A DNA stretch of 64,000 nt from Paenibacillus profundus (GCF_021369635.1 NZ_JAJNBZ010000016.1:62110-126109), one strand, 5' to 3'. Shown: positions 19,377-29,382, numbered from the stretch's first letter. Translations and numbers: made by a program. The notes: generated by a model from the letters alone, not told the origin.

Positions 19377-19559
19377 ATGGACAGCAAGTTAGACAGATTG
19401 GAACAGAAGCTGATTCTAATGCAAAAAAACAATAAAAATCAGAGCGAAATTACCGAGCTGATGAAGATTCTCCATACGTTGCGAGCGGAAAAGCTGGGAA
19501 AGACGGGTACATTGACCGAGGATACCGTTCCCATCGAACGAGCGGACACGGATCAGTAG
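19377..19559 (+). CDS. Small coiled-coil-like hypothetical protein
   Basis: A 60-residue, highly charged protein, helical over residues 1-40 with a heptad-like pattern (LDRLEQKLILMQKN) and a disordered acidic tail. GGGAGGACAGAA directly precedes the ATG, which is the main reason to accept it. I recognise no family. It lies just upstream of the bidirectional terminator shared with odhB. Confidence 0.6.
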   Translation: MDSKLDRLEQKLILMQKNNKNQSEITELMKILHTLRAEKLGKTGTLTEDTVPIERADTDQ

Positions 19560-19626
19560 CAGATGACCGCCATGATAAAATTATCGAACAAATACCATTA
19601 TGTTTTGGGTTTCTCGACAAGCTCAA

Positions 19627-19660
19627 AAAGCCGCCGAATTGCTCGGCGGCTTTCCTATTT
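19627..19660. terminator. Bidirectional terminator between the small ORF and odhB
   Basis: An 11-bp stem AAAGCCGCCGA/TCGGCGGCTTT with a 5-base loop. On the minus strand it ends in TTTTT after the odhB stop; on the plus strand TTTCCTATTTT follows. Confidence 0.85.
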
Positions 19661-19669
19661 TCCTCATCA

Positions 19670-21004
19670 TTACCCTTCCAGCAGCAGCGTTTCCGGATCT
19701 TCAAGCAGTTCTTTCACCGTTCTTAAAAAGCTAACGGCTTCAGCTCCGTCGACGATACGATGGTCGTAGGAGAGGGCGATATACATCATCGGCCGGTTCA
19801 CGGTCCGCTCTTCATCAATGGCGACTGGGCGCAGCTGTATTGTGTGCATGCCGAGAATACCGACTTGCGGTGAATTCAAAATCGGCGTGGACAGCAGCGA
19901 TCCAAATACACCGCCGTTCGTTATCGTGAACGTCCCGCCTTGCAGCTCGGACAGTGTCAGCGAGTTGGTGCGTGCTTTCTCCGCCAGTTCCCCGATCTGC
20001 TTCTCTATTTCAGCGAACCCGAGCCGATCTGCGTCCCGGACAACCGGTACGACCAAGCCTTCTTTGGCGGCAACGGCAATGCCGATGTCATAATATTTCT
20101 TCATGATGATGTCTTCACCATCAATTTCGGCATTCAGCAGCGGATACGCTTTGAGCGCGCCGACGATCGCTTTCGTGAAGAAAGACATGAAGCCAAGTCC
20201 TACGTCATGCTTCTCGCGGAACGTCGTTTTGCGCCGTTTGCGGATATCCATGATGGCCGACATGTCGACTTCGTTGAAGGTCGTCAGCATTGCGGCCGTC
20301 TGCTGTGCTTCCACGAGGCGCTTGGCAATGGTCTGGCGGCGCCGGGACATCCGAACTCGTTCGGCTGGCTTGGCCGCTGCATCTTGTACTCCGACGACTG
20401 GCACCGCTGGTGCTGCCGCCTTAGGTGCTGCTGATGCAGGAGAACGCTTGTCTCCCGCTTCCTTCATCACCGTCTCCCCAGCCGCTGTATGCGCCTGCAC
20501 GTCTTCCTCGCGGATACGTCCGACTGGATCTTGCGGACGGATATTCCGCAAGTCGATTCCTTGCTCTCTTGCCATCTTGCGGGCCGACGGCGTCGCATGA
20601 TAGTCGCCCCGCTCCTCATTCGTGTCTACTGCATCAGCAGTGACAGCCGCTGTGCCGCCGCTCGTTGCGGAAGCGCTGCTGGATACCGCATTCACATCGG
20701 CACCCGCCGTCTTGCTATCGACAGAATTTTCATCTGCGGCTGGTGGGTTTCCGCCGCTTGCGGCTGACGATTGAGCACTGATAATTCCTATGATCTCGCC
20801 AACGGCTACATTCTCGCCTGCGTGCCGCGCGATACGTTCGACTATTCCGTCTTCCTCTGCGCTAATTTCAAGATTTACTTTGTCTGTTTCTAATTCTGCA
20901 AGAACATCGCCGAAATGAACCGTATCTCCTTCTTGAACGTGCCACTTGTGCAGTGTGCCTTCCGTAATGGATTCTCCCAATTCGGGTACTTTAATTTCCG
21001 CCAC
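19670..21004 (-). CDS. odhB: 2-oxoglutarate dehydrogenase E2, dihydrolipoyl succinyltransferase
   Basis: A 444-residue E2 core of the 2-oxoglutarate dehydrogenase complex (TCA cycle). An N-terminal lipoyl domain has the lipoyl-lysine in [10 protein letters not shown] (K42); a long Ala/Ser-rich linker follows, then the E3-binding domain [16 protein letters not shown] and a catalytic domain ending with the active-site SYDHRIVDG. The start is GTG at 21004 with GGGAGGT 7 bases upstream; the in-frame ATG at 21025 lies before this site and is rejected. Cotranscribed after odhA; the 84-base gap holds a GTTCAAAAA repeat. Confidence 0.95.
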   Translation of the reverse strand: MAEIKVPELGESITEGTLHKWHVQEGDTVHFGDVLAELETDKVNLEISAEEDGIVERIARHAGENVAVGEIIGIISAQSSAASGGNPPAADENSVDSKTAGADVNAVSSSASATSGGTAAVTADAVDTNEERGDYHATPSARKMAREQGIDLRNIRPQDPVGRIREEDVQAHTAAGETVMKEAGDKRSPASAAPKAAAPAVPVVGVQDAAAKPAERVRMSRRRQTIAKRLVEAQQTAAMLTTFNEVDMSAIMDIRKRRKTTFREKHDVGLGFMSFFTKAIVGALKAYPLLNAEIDGEDIIMKKYYDIGIAVAAKEGLVVPVVRDADRLGFAEIEKQIGELAEKARTNSLTLSELQGGTFTITNGGVFGSLLSTPILNSPQVGILGMHTIQLRPVAIDEERTVNRPMMYIALSYDHRIVDGAEAVSFLRTVKELLEDPETLLLEG

Positions 21005-21051
21005 AACCGCTACCTCCCTGAGCATTCATGTATTCATCAGTATTATAGTAC

Positions 21052-21085
21052 GTGTTCAAAAAGGCCATAGGGGTTTTTGAACAAC
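21052..21085 (-). repeat. Copy of the GTTCAAAAAG intergenic repeat between odhA and odhB
   Basis: Inverted ends GTTCAAAAA (21054-21062) and TTTTTGAAC (21074-21082) with an 11-base centre. The flanks CGT- and -AAC are shared with the copy at 8272. Confidence 0.8.
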
Positions 21086-21088
21086 CTA

Positions 21089-23947
21089 TTATAGGGTATC
21101 AATAAGTTTCAATGCATTCGCAATCAGATTGCGCTGTTCAATATTGTGAACGTCCGCATATCCGCTCGCCGTGCTTGAACGCTCGGCACGGCCGATATAA
21201 CGAACCGGTATATTTCCTGAAGTCAACTCGCGGAGCCGCGGCTCCATGTAAGTCCAAGCGCCCATATTTTTCGGTTCTTCCTGAACCCAGACGATTTCCT
21301 TCAAGGCAGGAAGCCGCTGCAGGACAGCAGTAATGTCTTCGTCCGGGAACGGATAGAGCTGCTCGATGCGGACGATGTGGAGCCAATCCCATTTACGTTC
21401 TGGCTCTGCTTCGATTCCAGCCTGCAGGTCGAGTGTAACTTTGCCGCTGCACAGAATCAAGCGCTCCGTCTTCTTCGGCTTGCCGCCAAGCAGAGGTTCT
21501 TCCAATATCGGGCGGAAGCTGCCTTCCGTCAGGGATGAGGCTGGAGCCGCGCTGCGCGCATTCCGCAGCAAGCTCTTCGGTGTCATCAGCACTAACGGGC
21601 GCGCTTCGGTCGTTCTGCCGCTCGCCGCCTGCCGCCGGAGCAGATGGAAATATTGGGCGGCGCTGCTCAAATTGGCAACCGTCCAATTCCGCTCTGCACA
21701 AGACTGCAAGTAGCGCTCCAGCCGGGCGCTTGAATGTTCAGGACCCTGACCTTCGTATCCATGCGGCAATAGCATAACGAGATTGGAATACTGATGCCAC
21801 TTAGCCAAGCCCGCGGAAATGAATTGGTCAAAGATGACTTGTGCCGCATTGGCGAAATCTCCGAACTGCGCTTCCCAGAGGACGAGCGTCTCGGGAGCGA
21901 ACACATTGTATCCATATTCGAAGCCGAGCACGGACGCTTCTGAGAGCGGACTGTTATACACGCCGAACGACGCCTTCGCTTGTGGCAAGCGGTGCAGCGG
22001 ACAGAACGTGTTCCCAGTCTTATAATCGTGCAGCACGAGGTGGCGATGTGCGAACGTGCCGCGCTCTGAGTCCTGGCCGCTTAAACGGATAGGCTGGCCG
22101 TCTTCCAGAATAGTAGCGAAGGCGAGTGCCTCCGCCAAGGCCCAATCGACCGCTCCGTCGTCGTTCAGCGCATCAACCCGGCGCTGAAGAATCCGTTCCA
22201 GCTTCGGATACACGTGGAAGCCTTCTGGAACCTCCAACAGCTGCCGATTGATATCTTGCAGCCGCTCCAATGGTACGGCTGTCATCTTGGAAGGCGCCGC
22301 GTCGGAACGCGGGAACGAATCGGAATGGTAATGATATGGCCGATCCGTCAGCGCTTTCATTCGGTCATAAGCTTGCTGCAGCGTCTCGTCGACTTGCCGC
22401 TTCATCGCTTCGATGCGGCTGTCATCCAACAGACCTTTCCGCCGCAATGTCTCGGCATACCGCGTCGCTACGGTCGGATGCTTGGATACTTTCTCGTACA
22501 CTAGCGACTGGGTCGCGGAAGGATCGTCCATCTCGTTGTGCCCGTGCCGGCGATAGCCGATCAGGTCGATTAGGAAATCCTTCTTGAACTGCTCTCGATA
22601 TTCGGCTGCCATGCGGATCGCCGCGAGGCAGGCTTCCGGATCGTCTGCATTTACATGCACGATCGGAATCTCAAAGCCTTTGGCCAGGTCGCTCGCGTAG
22701 AGTGTGGAACGGGAATCGTGACTGTCCGTCGTGAACCCAATGCGGTTGTTGACGATGATATGCACCGTTCCACCGTTCTGGTACCCTCTAAGCTTGTTGA
22801 AGTTGAGCGTCTCCGATACGATGCCTTCACCTGGGAAGGCGGCATCCCCATGAATTAGCACGGCCGCTGCCCGGCCCGCATTTTGTTCCGGATAGCCCGG
22901 CTGGCTGCGGTCATCCTGTGCAGCGCGTGTGAAGCCTTCGACGACCGGATTCACGAATTCCAGATGGCTCGGATTGTTCGCGAGCGTAATCGTGGTACGG
23001 ATGCGATCGCCGTCTTCCAGCGCGCGGTCAGCGCCAAGGTGATATTTGACGTCCCCCGTCCAGCCGTAGTTAATTCCCATCGACCCTTCCGAAGGGAAGA
23101 GATCTTTGTTCGGCGAATGGTGGAACTCCGAGAAAATGCTGCCATATGGCTTGCCCAGTACGTGGGCCAAAACATTCAAACGTCCACGATGGGCCATGCC
23201 CATTAAAATATGTGCTGCGCCTCCACGCGCAAATACTTGAACGATTTCGTCCAGCATCGGAACGAGGACGTCCGTGCCTTCGATTGAGAATCGTTTCTGG
23301 CCTACGAAGGTGCGGTGGAGAAAGGTTTCGAACTGCTCTACTTCAATGAGTCGCTTCAATAGAGCGCTTCGCGCTTCGTCGGTCATCGGCGGTGGAACGA
23401 GGCCGGAACTGACCTTTTGTCTGAGCCACAGCCGTTCGCCCAGATCGTGAACATGGCTGAATTCAAAAGCGATGGATTGGGTGTACAGCTCGCGCAAGCG
23501 CTGCACTGCGTCCCATGCACTTTCTATTTCATCCGGCGCTTCCTCCCATACGAGGGAAGCCGGTAAGGAACGCAATTCGTCCGCAGTTAACCCGAACGTC
23601 TCCGGTTCGAAGCGGCGGGTGTCAGCCTGCGCATTCACTCCGAGCGGATCAAGATCCGCAGCCAGGTGTCCATAGGCGCGAATACTCTCCGCGATTCGTA
23701 CAGCGGATACCGCTTGCTGGAGCCGTTGTACATCCGTAATCAAGCTAGGTTCCACCGTCGTTGCCGTTCCGGCAGTAGTGCCGCTCGTACCGGGCGGAGC
23801 ACCGTAACGAGCGAATAGGTCGCGATAATGGGCGTCTACGGAAGCGGGATCCACCGCATAGCGCTCATACTGCTCTTGAATGTAACCCAGATTGGGGCCG
23901 TAATACGATTTCCAAACCCCTCCCGAGTGCGTAACATCAGCCGACAT
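21089..23947 (-). CDS. odhA: 2-oxoglutarate dehydrogenase E1 component
   Basis: A 952-residue thiamine-diphosphate-dependent E1 that decarboxylates 2-oxoglutarate and transfers the succinyl group to OdhB. The N-terminal helical segment (YGPNLGYIQEQYERY) is typical of OdhA/SucA. The TPP core includes MAHRGRLNVL, HGDAAFPGEGIVSE and the NNRIGFTT region, followed by the transketolase-like pyrimidine domain (EAQFGDFANAAQ). It matches B. subtilis OdhA in length. AGGAGGTC lies 9 bases before the ATG. It is first in the odhAB operon; I could not name a convincing promoter. Confidence 0.95.
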   Translation of the reverse strand: MSADVTHSGGVWKSYYGPNLGYIQEQYERYAVDPASVDAHYRDLFARYGAPPGTSGTTAGTATTVEPSLITDVQRLQQAVSAVRIAESIRAYGHLAADLDPLGVNAQADTRRFEPETFGLTADELRSLPASLVWEEAPDEIESAWDAVQRLRELYTQSIAFEFSHVHDLGERLWLRQKVSSGLVPPPMTDEARSALLKRLIEVEQFETFLHRTFVGQKRFSIEGTDVLVPMLDEIVQVFARGGAAHILMGMAHRGRLNVLAHVLGKPYGSIFSEFHHSPNKDLFPSEGSMGINYGWTGDVKYHLGADRALEDGDRIRTTITLANNPSHLEFVNPVVEGFTRAAQDDRSQPGYPEQNAGRAAAVLIHGDAAFPGEGIVSETLNFNKLRGYQNGGTVHIIVNNRIGFTTDSHDSRSTLYASDLAKGFEIPIVHVNADDPEACLAAIRMAAEYREQFKKDFLIDLIGYRRHGHNEMDDPSATQSLVYEKVSKHPTVATRYAETLRRKGLLDDSRIEAMKRQVDETLQQAYDRMKALTDRPYHYHSDSFPRSDAAPSKMTAVPLERLQDINRQLLEVPEGFHVYPKLERILQRRVDALNDDGAVDWALAEALAFATILEDGQPIRLSGQDSERGTFAHRHLVLHDYKTGNTFCPLHRLPQAKASFGVYNSPLSEASVLGFEYGYNVFAPETLVLWEAQFGDFANAAQVIFDQFISAGLAKWHQYSNLVMLLPHGYEGQGPEHSSARLERYLQSCAERNWTVANLSSAAQYFHLLRRQAASGRTTEARPLVLMTPKSLLRNARSAAPASSLTEGSFRPILEEPLLGGKPKKTERLILCSGKVTLDLQAGIEAEPERKWDWLHIVRIEQLYPFPDEDITAVLQRLPALKEIVWVQEEPKNMGAWTYMEPRLRELTSGNIPVRYIGRAERSSTASGYADVHNIEQRNLIANALKLIDTL

Positions 23948-24240
23948 GCAATATGACCTCCTAACGGATTCATGCGAGAAATGGGTTGTTTCTCCATTTA
24001 TAACCCAAAATCTTCATGTCTAATTGTGAACTCCTTCGACAAATATTGCAACTGATATTACAAATTTTTGTTCAAAAGGGCATGAATGCGATTTAAGTAG
24101 TTGGAACAAAGGTTTGTTAATGGATGATGGAACATTTTATGTAAATAAATGGGTGTTAAATCATTGCTGTGAAAACCTAATAATGGAATTATTGAGAATG
24201 TGGCGGAGTTGAATAAGGATGCCGTTCACATCTCGTTCAT

Positions 24241-24590
24241 ACATCATTCATACATGTCATATGTGAATTAAGGATGAGCCGTAAAAGCCGGCCTCCTTTT
24301 ACTATATAAGTTGATCTATATTGTTGTCCAAGGTGAAGGAGAGCCTATTTACAGTAAAATATGCCGATCGGGCGGCTTAAAGGCATGTGGACTGAATTTT
24401 GTGCAGTGGATCGGGCTGCTTTTCAGCATCGCTGCGGAAACCGTGTCAAAACACGGTGTGAATTCCAATGAAACCTACCGTAAAGAGGCATGCGCTGCTG
24501 TTTCGCTGTACAAAGTCCAATGCAGGATGAGGCAAGGGGGAGACAGCCGGTCCTTCAGTCTATCTTTTTTAGTTCAAATAGAAGATGGTC
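24241..24590 (+). other. Unassigned structured region between the odhA start and the ABC operon
   Basis: Part of a 760-base stretch without a convincing gene. It holds several plausible hairpins: ATGCC...GGCAT near 24361-24386, a perfect 7-bp stem ACCGTGT/ACACGGT with loop CAAA at about 24440-24457, framed by GGAA/TTCC, and a T-run at 24585-24590. I tried to fit common riboswitch classes (FMN, cobalamin, lysine, T-box, SAM) and none matched. Strand is not established. A 102-codon ORF here lacks a ribosome site and family features. Confidence 0.3.
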
Positions 24591-24655
24591 GGATGACAAT
24601 GGTACAGATGCGGCTATGAGGATCCATGTAGATGCGGATCCAGCGGACGCACATG

Positions 24656-24700
24656 AAAAAACCTCCTTCCTGCCGCATGCAGCGGATCGAAAGGAGGAGG
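24656..24700 (-). terminator. Rho-independent terminator of the minus-strand ABC exporter operon
   Basis: Read on the minus strand, CCTCCTTTCGATCCGCTG pairs around GCATGC with CGGCAGGAAGGAGG and ends in TTTTTT. It starts about 10 bases after the stop at 24710. Confidence 0.85.
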
Positions 24701-24709
24701 ATTCCATAA

Positions 24710-25858
24710 TTATATCGCTTCTCGTGTGGCCGGCCGGAGCACGGTGGAGCCGATGCCAAGCAGGACGACGCCGAACAGGAGCAGCACTATGACATGCAGC
24801 GCGATAGCTGACCAGGAACCGCCAGCAGCCAACTGTTCCATCGCATCCAGCACCCAACGCTGCGGTACGAAGTACGAAATCTTTTGCATGTTGTCGTTCA
24901 TGAATTCAATCGGCCAGTAGCAGCCGCTTATCATGCAGGTCGGTACTACAAGGAAAAAATTCACTCGGGAAAAGTGCTCTGAATTTCCGATGATAGAGCC
25001 TAGCATGCAAGCCATCCCCATACCAGCGATCAGGAACAGCTCCAGAAGCACCCATTGCTGAAGCAGTGTCATTGACATGTCGATGCCAATCAGATAACGG
25101 GTGATAAGCAGAACGACGGCAATTTGCATCGTGCCGAAGGCGATGCCGCCCAAGAATTGACCTAGAGCGATATGGTAGGCGCGCACCGGCGCGGCATAGG
25201 TTCGCATCATCGTGTAGTTTTGCTTGTCTTCCAGCATGATGGAGACGGCGTTCATCAAGGACATGAGCATGAACATCAAGAGCATTCCCATGCTCATGCG
25301 CAGCGTCGGCGACACATACAACTGAAAGTCGGTCGTTTCCGCGCGGACGTTCCCTTTTGATTTCTCAGTCAGGACATCAGCCGTTCGTGTCTCTAAGTCA
25401 TTCCCTTGTAACCCGGACGCCTTCAGGGTATCCACGACACGCATCGCATCCTGCACATGCTGTTCCAGCCGCAACTTGAGCGCGATATTCGCTTCATTTA
25501 TGCCGAGTTGGATCTGTTCAATAACCGGATGCTCTCCCTGAAGCAGCATGTCGCCGTAGCGTTCTGGAAGGATGAATCCGGCGCTGGCTTTCTGATCGAA
25601 TACGTTCTCGCGCAGTTCATTCGTGTTCGCAGCCTCCTTCAGCTCAAAGTCGTCTTTAAGCGAGTTGAGCAAATATTGAGCGAGCGGCGAATGGTCGCGG
25701 GAGACGACTTCAATCCGCTGCGGCCCTTGCTCGCCGATATGAAGGAGCAGCATGAATGCGGATACGATGATGGCCGGCAGCAGAAACGTGACAATTAGCG
25801 AGCGTTTTTGCGAGATCATCCGCTTCAGAAACCATTGTGCAATCCACAGACTAGGCAT
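24710..25858 (-). CDS. ABC-2 exporter permease, LnrN-like
   Basis: A 382-residue permease: one N-terminal membrane helix (about 20-40), an extracellular domain of roughly 140 residues, and five to six C-terminal helices. This is the ABC-2/YhaP-type layout seen in the linearmycin-resistance exporter LnrLMN of B. subtilis. I take ATG 25858, which overlaps the end of the upstream permease gene and follows AAAGGTGG. An upstream in-frame start would add a non-hydrophobic basic extension without a ribosome site. It should dimerise with the upstream permease and be driven by the ATPase encoded first. Confidence 0.8.
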   Translation of the reverse strand: MPSLWIAQWFLKRMISQKRSLIVTFLLPAIIVSAFMLLLHIGEQGPQRIEVVSRDHSPLAQYLLNSLKDDFELKEAANTNELRENVFDQKASAGFILPERYGDMLLQGEHPVIEQIQLGINEANIALKLRLEQHVQDAMRVVDTLKASGLQGNDLETRTADVLTEKSKGNVRAETTDFQLYVSPTLRMSMGMLLMFMLMSLMNAVSIMLEDKQNYTMMRTYAAPVRAYHIALGQFLGGIAFGTMQIAVVLLITRYLIGIDMSMTLLQQWVLLELFLIAGMGMACMLGSIIGNSEHFSRVNFFLVVPTCMISGCYWPIEFMNDNMQKISYFVPQRWVLDAMEQLAAGGSWSAIALHVIVLLLFGVVLLGIGSTVLRPATREAI

Positions 25859-27056
25859 AGTTGACCACCTTTCTGAATGACCAGACGGCAAGGAGGAACA
25901 GTACGCCCGCAATCCCCGCAAGCGGAAGCACATAGTGAAGCGTATCGCTCCATCCCCCGTTCATCATGATGCGGAGCATGCTCTGCATCGCCCAATGGGA
26001 TAGGGTGAACGGGCCGACGGTTGCCTGAACTTCGCTAATCGGAAAGAATCCGCCGCTTATTGCCGTCATTGTAATGACCAAAAATTGAAACAATCCTTTG
26101 ATGGATTTTTCTTCTCGGACATAGGCGATGATGACCGACCCGAGCGCCATGGAGCTCACGATGAGAAGCAAGCATACGATGACGAGCGCTCCGATGTCGC
26201 GGCCCCAGTCTACGCCGAACAGCCAGTGGCTGAGCGCAATCATGAATATGGCCTGGCAGACCGCGATGAGCGATTGCCCGATCAATTTGCCTGACATGTA
26301 GCTGTATGGGCGGACAGGAGCGGCCATAATCCGGTGGAAGGTATAGTTCTGCCGGTCGGCCAGGATAGAAATGGCAAGAGACATGCCCGTATACAGCATA
26401 TACATGACGAGGATGGATACGGAATAATACTGCATCGCTGTCGGATTGGGCTGATCCTGCATCGGATTCACTTCGACGATTGCAGCCTCGTTCTGCTGTT
26501 CTCCCGCACTGCCTTGCATTAACGTTCCAGCTGCCGGCGGGATTCCGTTCTTGGCAGCGCTGCTGCCTGTATGTTCGGCCGTCAGAGCGAGCGCCTGCTG
26601 TGTGTTGACAATGTCCAGATAGGCGCCGAATACGGATTTGGCAGCAAGATTATTGGCGTAATCATTGCCCATGATCATTTCCCACGATGCTTGACGTCCG
26701 TTCAGCACATCGTCAGAGAACGTGGAAGGGATGACGAGCCCGAAGCCGAGCTTGCCATCACGAATGAGGCGGATAACCTCCTCGCGGTCGGCGTATGCTA
26801 TAGGCTCAATCCATTGGCGAACGTCATCTGCTGTGAGAAATTGTGCGAACGCTTGTGCCAGCACTCCCTGGTCTTGCTGCACGATACCGGCCTTGAACGG
26901 CTCCGGATCACGGGATTCTACCTTGAATTTGCCGGATCCCGATAAGGAAGAGCCGAGCAGAAAGATAAGCAGCAGCGGAACGATGAACGTCACGACCAAA
27001 ATGGAGATCATCTGCAACTGTCTGCGCAATTCATTGACTGCAATATTCCACATCAT
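25851..27056 (-). CDS. ABC-2 exporter permease, LnrM-like
   Basis: A 401-residue permease with the same topology as its neighbour: a membrane helix at residues 20-38, an extracellular domain to about residue 225, then about six helices. The family motif DRQNYTFHRIMAAPVRPYSY (near residue 250) marks it as ABC-2 of the drug/linearmycin type. AGGAGG lies 9 bases before the ATG. The two permeases are diverged paralogues and overlap by eight bases. Confidence 0.8.
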   Translation of the reverse strand: MMWNIAVNELRRQLQMISILVVTFIVPLLLIFLLGSSLSGSGKFKVESRDPEPFKAGIVQQDQGVLAQAFAQFLTADDVRQWIEPIAYADREEVIRLIRDGKLGFGLVIPSTFSDDVLNGRQASWEMIMGNDYANNLAAKSVFGAYLDIVNTQQALALTAEHTGSSAAKNGIPPAAGTLMQGSAGEQQNEAAIVEVNPMQDQPNPTAMQYYSVSILVMYMLYTGMSLAISILADRQNYTFHRIMAAPVRPYSYMSGKLIGQSLIAVCQAIFMIALSHWLFGVDWGRDIGALVIVCLLLIVSSMALGSVIIAYVREEKSIKGLFQFLVITMTAISGGFFPISEVQATVGPFTLSHWAMQSMLRIMMNGGWSDTLHYVLPLAGIAGVLFLLAVWSFRKVVNYA

Positions 27057-27069
27057 GTTCTCGTTCCTC

Positions 27070-28017
27070 CTAATCCCGCAATTGGCGTCCGGTCAACGAC
27101 ATGAACAGCGTCTCCAGATTCGGTTCTTCCCGTTCGAATGATTGTACCAAAATACGGTGTTTGGACAGGATGAATAAAATATCTTGCAGGCTTCCATCCG
27201 CAGAGGGAAGCAAGATTTGCAGGGCGTTCTCCTGCAATGACGCCTGCTTGATGCGCGGATGCTCCAGCAGTTCGCCAATGGCGGCATCGACTTCACTGTC
27301 GGGCGACAGACTGATTGTAACCGTTAGTTTGTCGTCCTGACCGATGTCTTCCTTCAGCTGATGCTGCGTGCCGCAGGCGATAAGCCGGCCCTGGTTCATA
27401 ATGCCGACCTTGGTAGAGATCGCTTCGACTTCTTCCATGTAGTGGCTAGTGTAAATGATGGTGGACCCTGCCTCATTCAGCTGCTTTACCGATTCTAAAA
27501 TGTGATTGCGCGAATGCGGGTCGATGCCTACAGTCGGTTCATCCATAATGATGAGCCGCGGGCGATGCGCAATCGCACACGCAATGTTCAGGCGCCGTTT
27601 CATTCCGCCGGAGAACGATGCCGGTTTGTCTTTCCGCCGATCGGACAGGCCGACCAGCTCGAGCGCTTCATCGACGCCGGCTTCCAGCGCCTTGCCGCGA
27701 AGACCGTAGAGCTTGGCGAAGAAGACGATGTTGTCGCGTGCGGACATCTGCTCATAAATCGCCAAATCCTGCGGCACGAGTCCGATGCGCCGCTTGACCT
27801 CAAGCGGATTGTGCTTGACGGAGATGCCATCGACGGAGATGTCCCCGCCACTTATCGGCAGCAGTCCAGTCAGCATATGAATGGTCGTGCTCTTGCCTGC
27901 TCCATTCGGTCCGAGCAGCCCAAAGATTTCGCCTTCCTCTATCGCTAAATTCAAGTGGTCCACGACGGCTTTGCCGTTATATTTTTTGACCACATTCCGA
28001 ATCTGTACCATGTTCAT
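27070..28017 (-). CDS. ABC exporter ATP-binding protein, LnrL-like
   Basis: A 315-residue ATPase with Walker A GPNGAGKST, signature FSGGMKRRLNIA, Walker B LIIMDEPTVGIDP and the H-loop YTSHYMEEVE, plus a C-terminal accessory domain of about 80 residues. It drives the two permeases encoded next. I chose ATG 28017, with GGGAGGG eight bases upstream; the GTG at 28026 touches that site. In B. subtilis the related exporter confers resistance to linearmycins and other membrane-active polyenes; the substrate here is inferred only. Confidence 0.85.
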   Translation of the reverse strand: MNMVQIRNVVKKYNGKAVVDHLNLAIEEGEIFGLLGPNGAGKSTTIHMLTGLLPISGGDISVDGISVKHNPLEVKRRIGLVPQDLAIYEQMSARDNIVFFAKLYGLRGKALEAGVDEALELVGLSDRRKDKPASFSGGMKRRLNIACAIAHRPRLIIMDEPTVGIDPHSRNHILESVKQLNEAGSTIIYTSHYMEEVEAISTKVGIMNQGRLIACGTQHQLKEDIGQDDKLTVTISLSPDSEVDAAIGELLEHPRIKQASLQENALQILLPSADGSLQDILFILSKHRILVQSFEREEPNLETLFMSLTGRQLRD

Positions 28018-28106
28018 TCGGAACACCCTCCCTTACGCTTCAATCGATATCCCCATTATAAAGCGGCTTGCCGGCACGCCACAGGTAGAATACGTCACCT
28101 CTTGCA

Positions 28107-28122
28107 CATGACTTTCGTCATG
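28107..28122. promoter_or_regulatory. Inverted repeat between the divergent exporter and kinase genes
   Basis: A perfect 6-4-6 palindrome CATGAC-TTTC-GTCATG. Its position between the divergent genes makes it a candidate operator for the NarL-type regulator encoded nearby. This is inference; no consensus was matched. Confidence 0.4.
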
Positions 28123-28174
28123 TTTTACAATTTCGTGCGGAAAAAAGTTGCGCGCTAATAACGGTGCGGCAGTA

Positions 28175-28183
28175 TGCTATAAT
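28175..28183 (+). promoter_or_regulatory. Extended -10 promoter of the two-component genes
   Basis: TGCTATAAT, a TGn-extended perfect -10, ends 41 bases before the kinase start. There is no good -35, as often in extended -10 promoters. Confidence 0.55.
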
Positions 28184-28224
28184 GTGTCTCGTGAAATGAG
28201 ATTGATTAAAGCGGGTGTTGACCT

Positions 28225-29382
28225 ATGCTGCATCAAGTAAAGATTGGATTGCGCTACGGATTGCTAGTCATCCCCGTTCTGGCTTCAGTATATGTGGAGT
28301 CTTACTCCTCTTATGGGATATATACGTTGTGCGCGCTTCTGTTACTGGCTTGGGGAGAGCTGCGCAATTTCGCGCAGAAGGAATATCTCGTTTGGACCTT
28401 TTTCGTCGTTGAAATCGGATACCTTACCTGGTTCGGCCACCACTATGCGGGACTGCTGTTCCTTGCTTTCGGTTCCACAGTTGCGTCCCATCCGGTTCAA
28501 TGGTCCGATCGGAAGCATGCAGTTGCTCTGGCGCTTGCGATGTGCGGGTTGAACGGCTCTCTGGCCGGGCGGCCGTGGGAATGGGTGCTGATGGGCAATA
28601 TTGTCGTGATCACGATCGGTGTGCTTATGATATGCATCTACGCGAGTGAGAAGGCGCAGTGTGGCATGGAGCGCCTCAACGATGACTTGCGGCAACAAGC
28701 ATACGAGCTGGAAGCGGCGCGGATGGAGATGATGCAATACGCGCGCCGGGTGGAGCATGCCGCCCAAGCGGAAGAGCGCAACCGCATCGCGCATGAGCTG
28801 CACGACGAGCTGGGGCATAAGCTAATCCGCTTGAAGCTGATGATGGATGCGGCCGAGCAGGTGAAAGCCGTGGATTCGGATCGGGCCTTCGGGCTATACG
28901 ATTCGGTGCGGGAACAGCTGACTGCCAGCATGGAGCTGCTGAGGATGACGGTCCGGCGGATGAAGCCCTCTGAGGGGGACGTCAGGACGTATTCGCTGGA
29001 ACGGCTTGTCCAAGAGGCGGAGAGCGGTGGAGTGCTGCGGGTTCGCCATCAGGTCAACGGTATTCCGTATGCGTTGTACCCGAGTATCGAAGTCGTCATC
29101 TATCAAAATGCGCAGGAAGCGATTACGAATGCGCTCCGGCACGGAGGGGCGACAGAAGTCGATATTTATGTTTCTTATCATCCGGAGGAAGTCGTGCTTC
29201 AGGTGGGCAACAACGGCTCCAAGCCGGAGCTGCCGTTGGAACGGGGCATCGGACTGAGAGGGATGGAGGAGCGGACGAACATGATCGGCGGGCGTGTGGA
29301 ATGGACAGCCGAGCCGTACTTCACGGTACGCACCGTCATTCCGGCGGCGACGAAGAACGTCAGCCGCTCTTCGTCCCGCTGA
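28225..29382 (+). CDS. Sensor histidine kinase, NarL/LnrJ type
   Basis: A 385-residue kinase. The N-terminal 140 residues form about five membrane helices with almost no extracellular loop (an intramembrane-sensing layout). Then come a coiled-coil, the HisKA_3 box RNRIAHELHDELGHKL with the phospho-accepting His, and an HATPase domain (NAQEAITNALRHGG; GIGLRGMEER). This matches kinases such as LnrJ that detect membrane-active antibiotics. The ribosome site before the ATG is weak (GCGGGTG). It is divergent from the exporter genes and followed 65 bases later by its regulator. Confidence 0.85.
   Translation: MLHQVKIGLRYGLLVIPVLASVYVESYSSYGIYTLCALLLLAWGELRNFAQKEYLVWTFFVVEIGYLTWFGHHYAGLLFLAFGSTVASHPVQWSDRKHAVALALAMCGLNGSLAGRPWEWVLMGNIVVITIGVLMICIYASEKAQCGMERLNDDLRQQAYELEAARMEMMQYARRVEHAAQAEERNRIAHELHDELGHKLIRLKLMMDAAEQVKAVDSDRAFGLYDSVREQLTASMELLRMTVRRMKPSEGDVRTYSLERLVQEAESGGVLRVRHQVNGIPYALYPSIEVVIYQNAQEAITNALRHGGATEVDIYVSYHPEEVVLQVGNNGSKPELPLERGIGLRGMEERTNMIGGRVEWTAEPYFTVRTVIPAATKNVSRSSSR

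Noticed and set aside
24068-24085. TTGTTCAAAAGGGCATG near odhA as a fifth repeat copy
   Set aside because: Only one half resembles the repeat; no inverted partner lies within 250 bases.
24311-24619. 102-codon plus-strand ORF upstream of the exporter terminator
   Set aside because: No ribosome site at the proposed start, no recognisable domain, and it runs through hairpin-rich sequence ending in a T-run.
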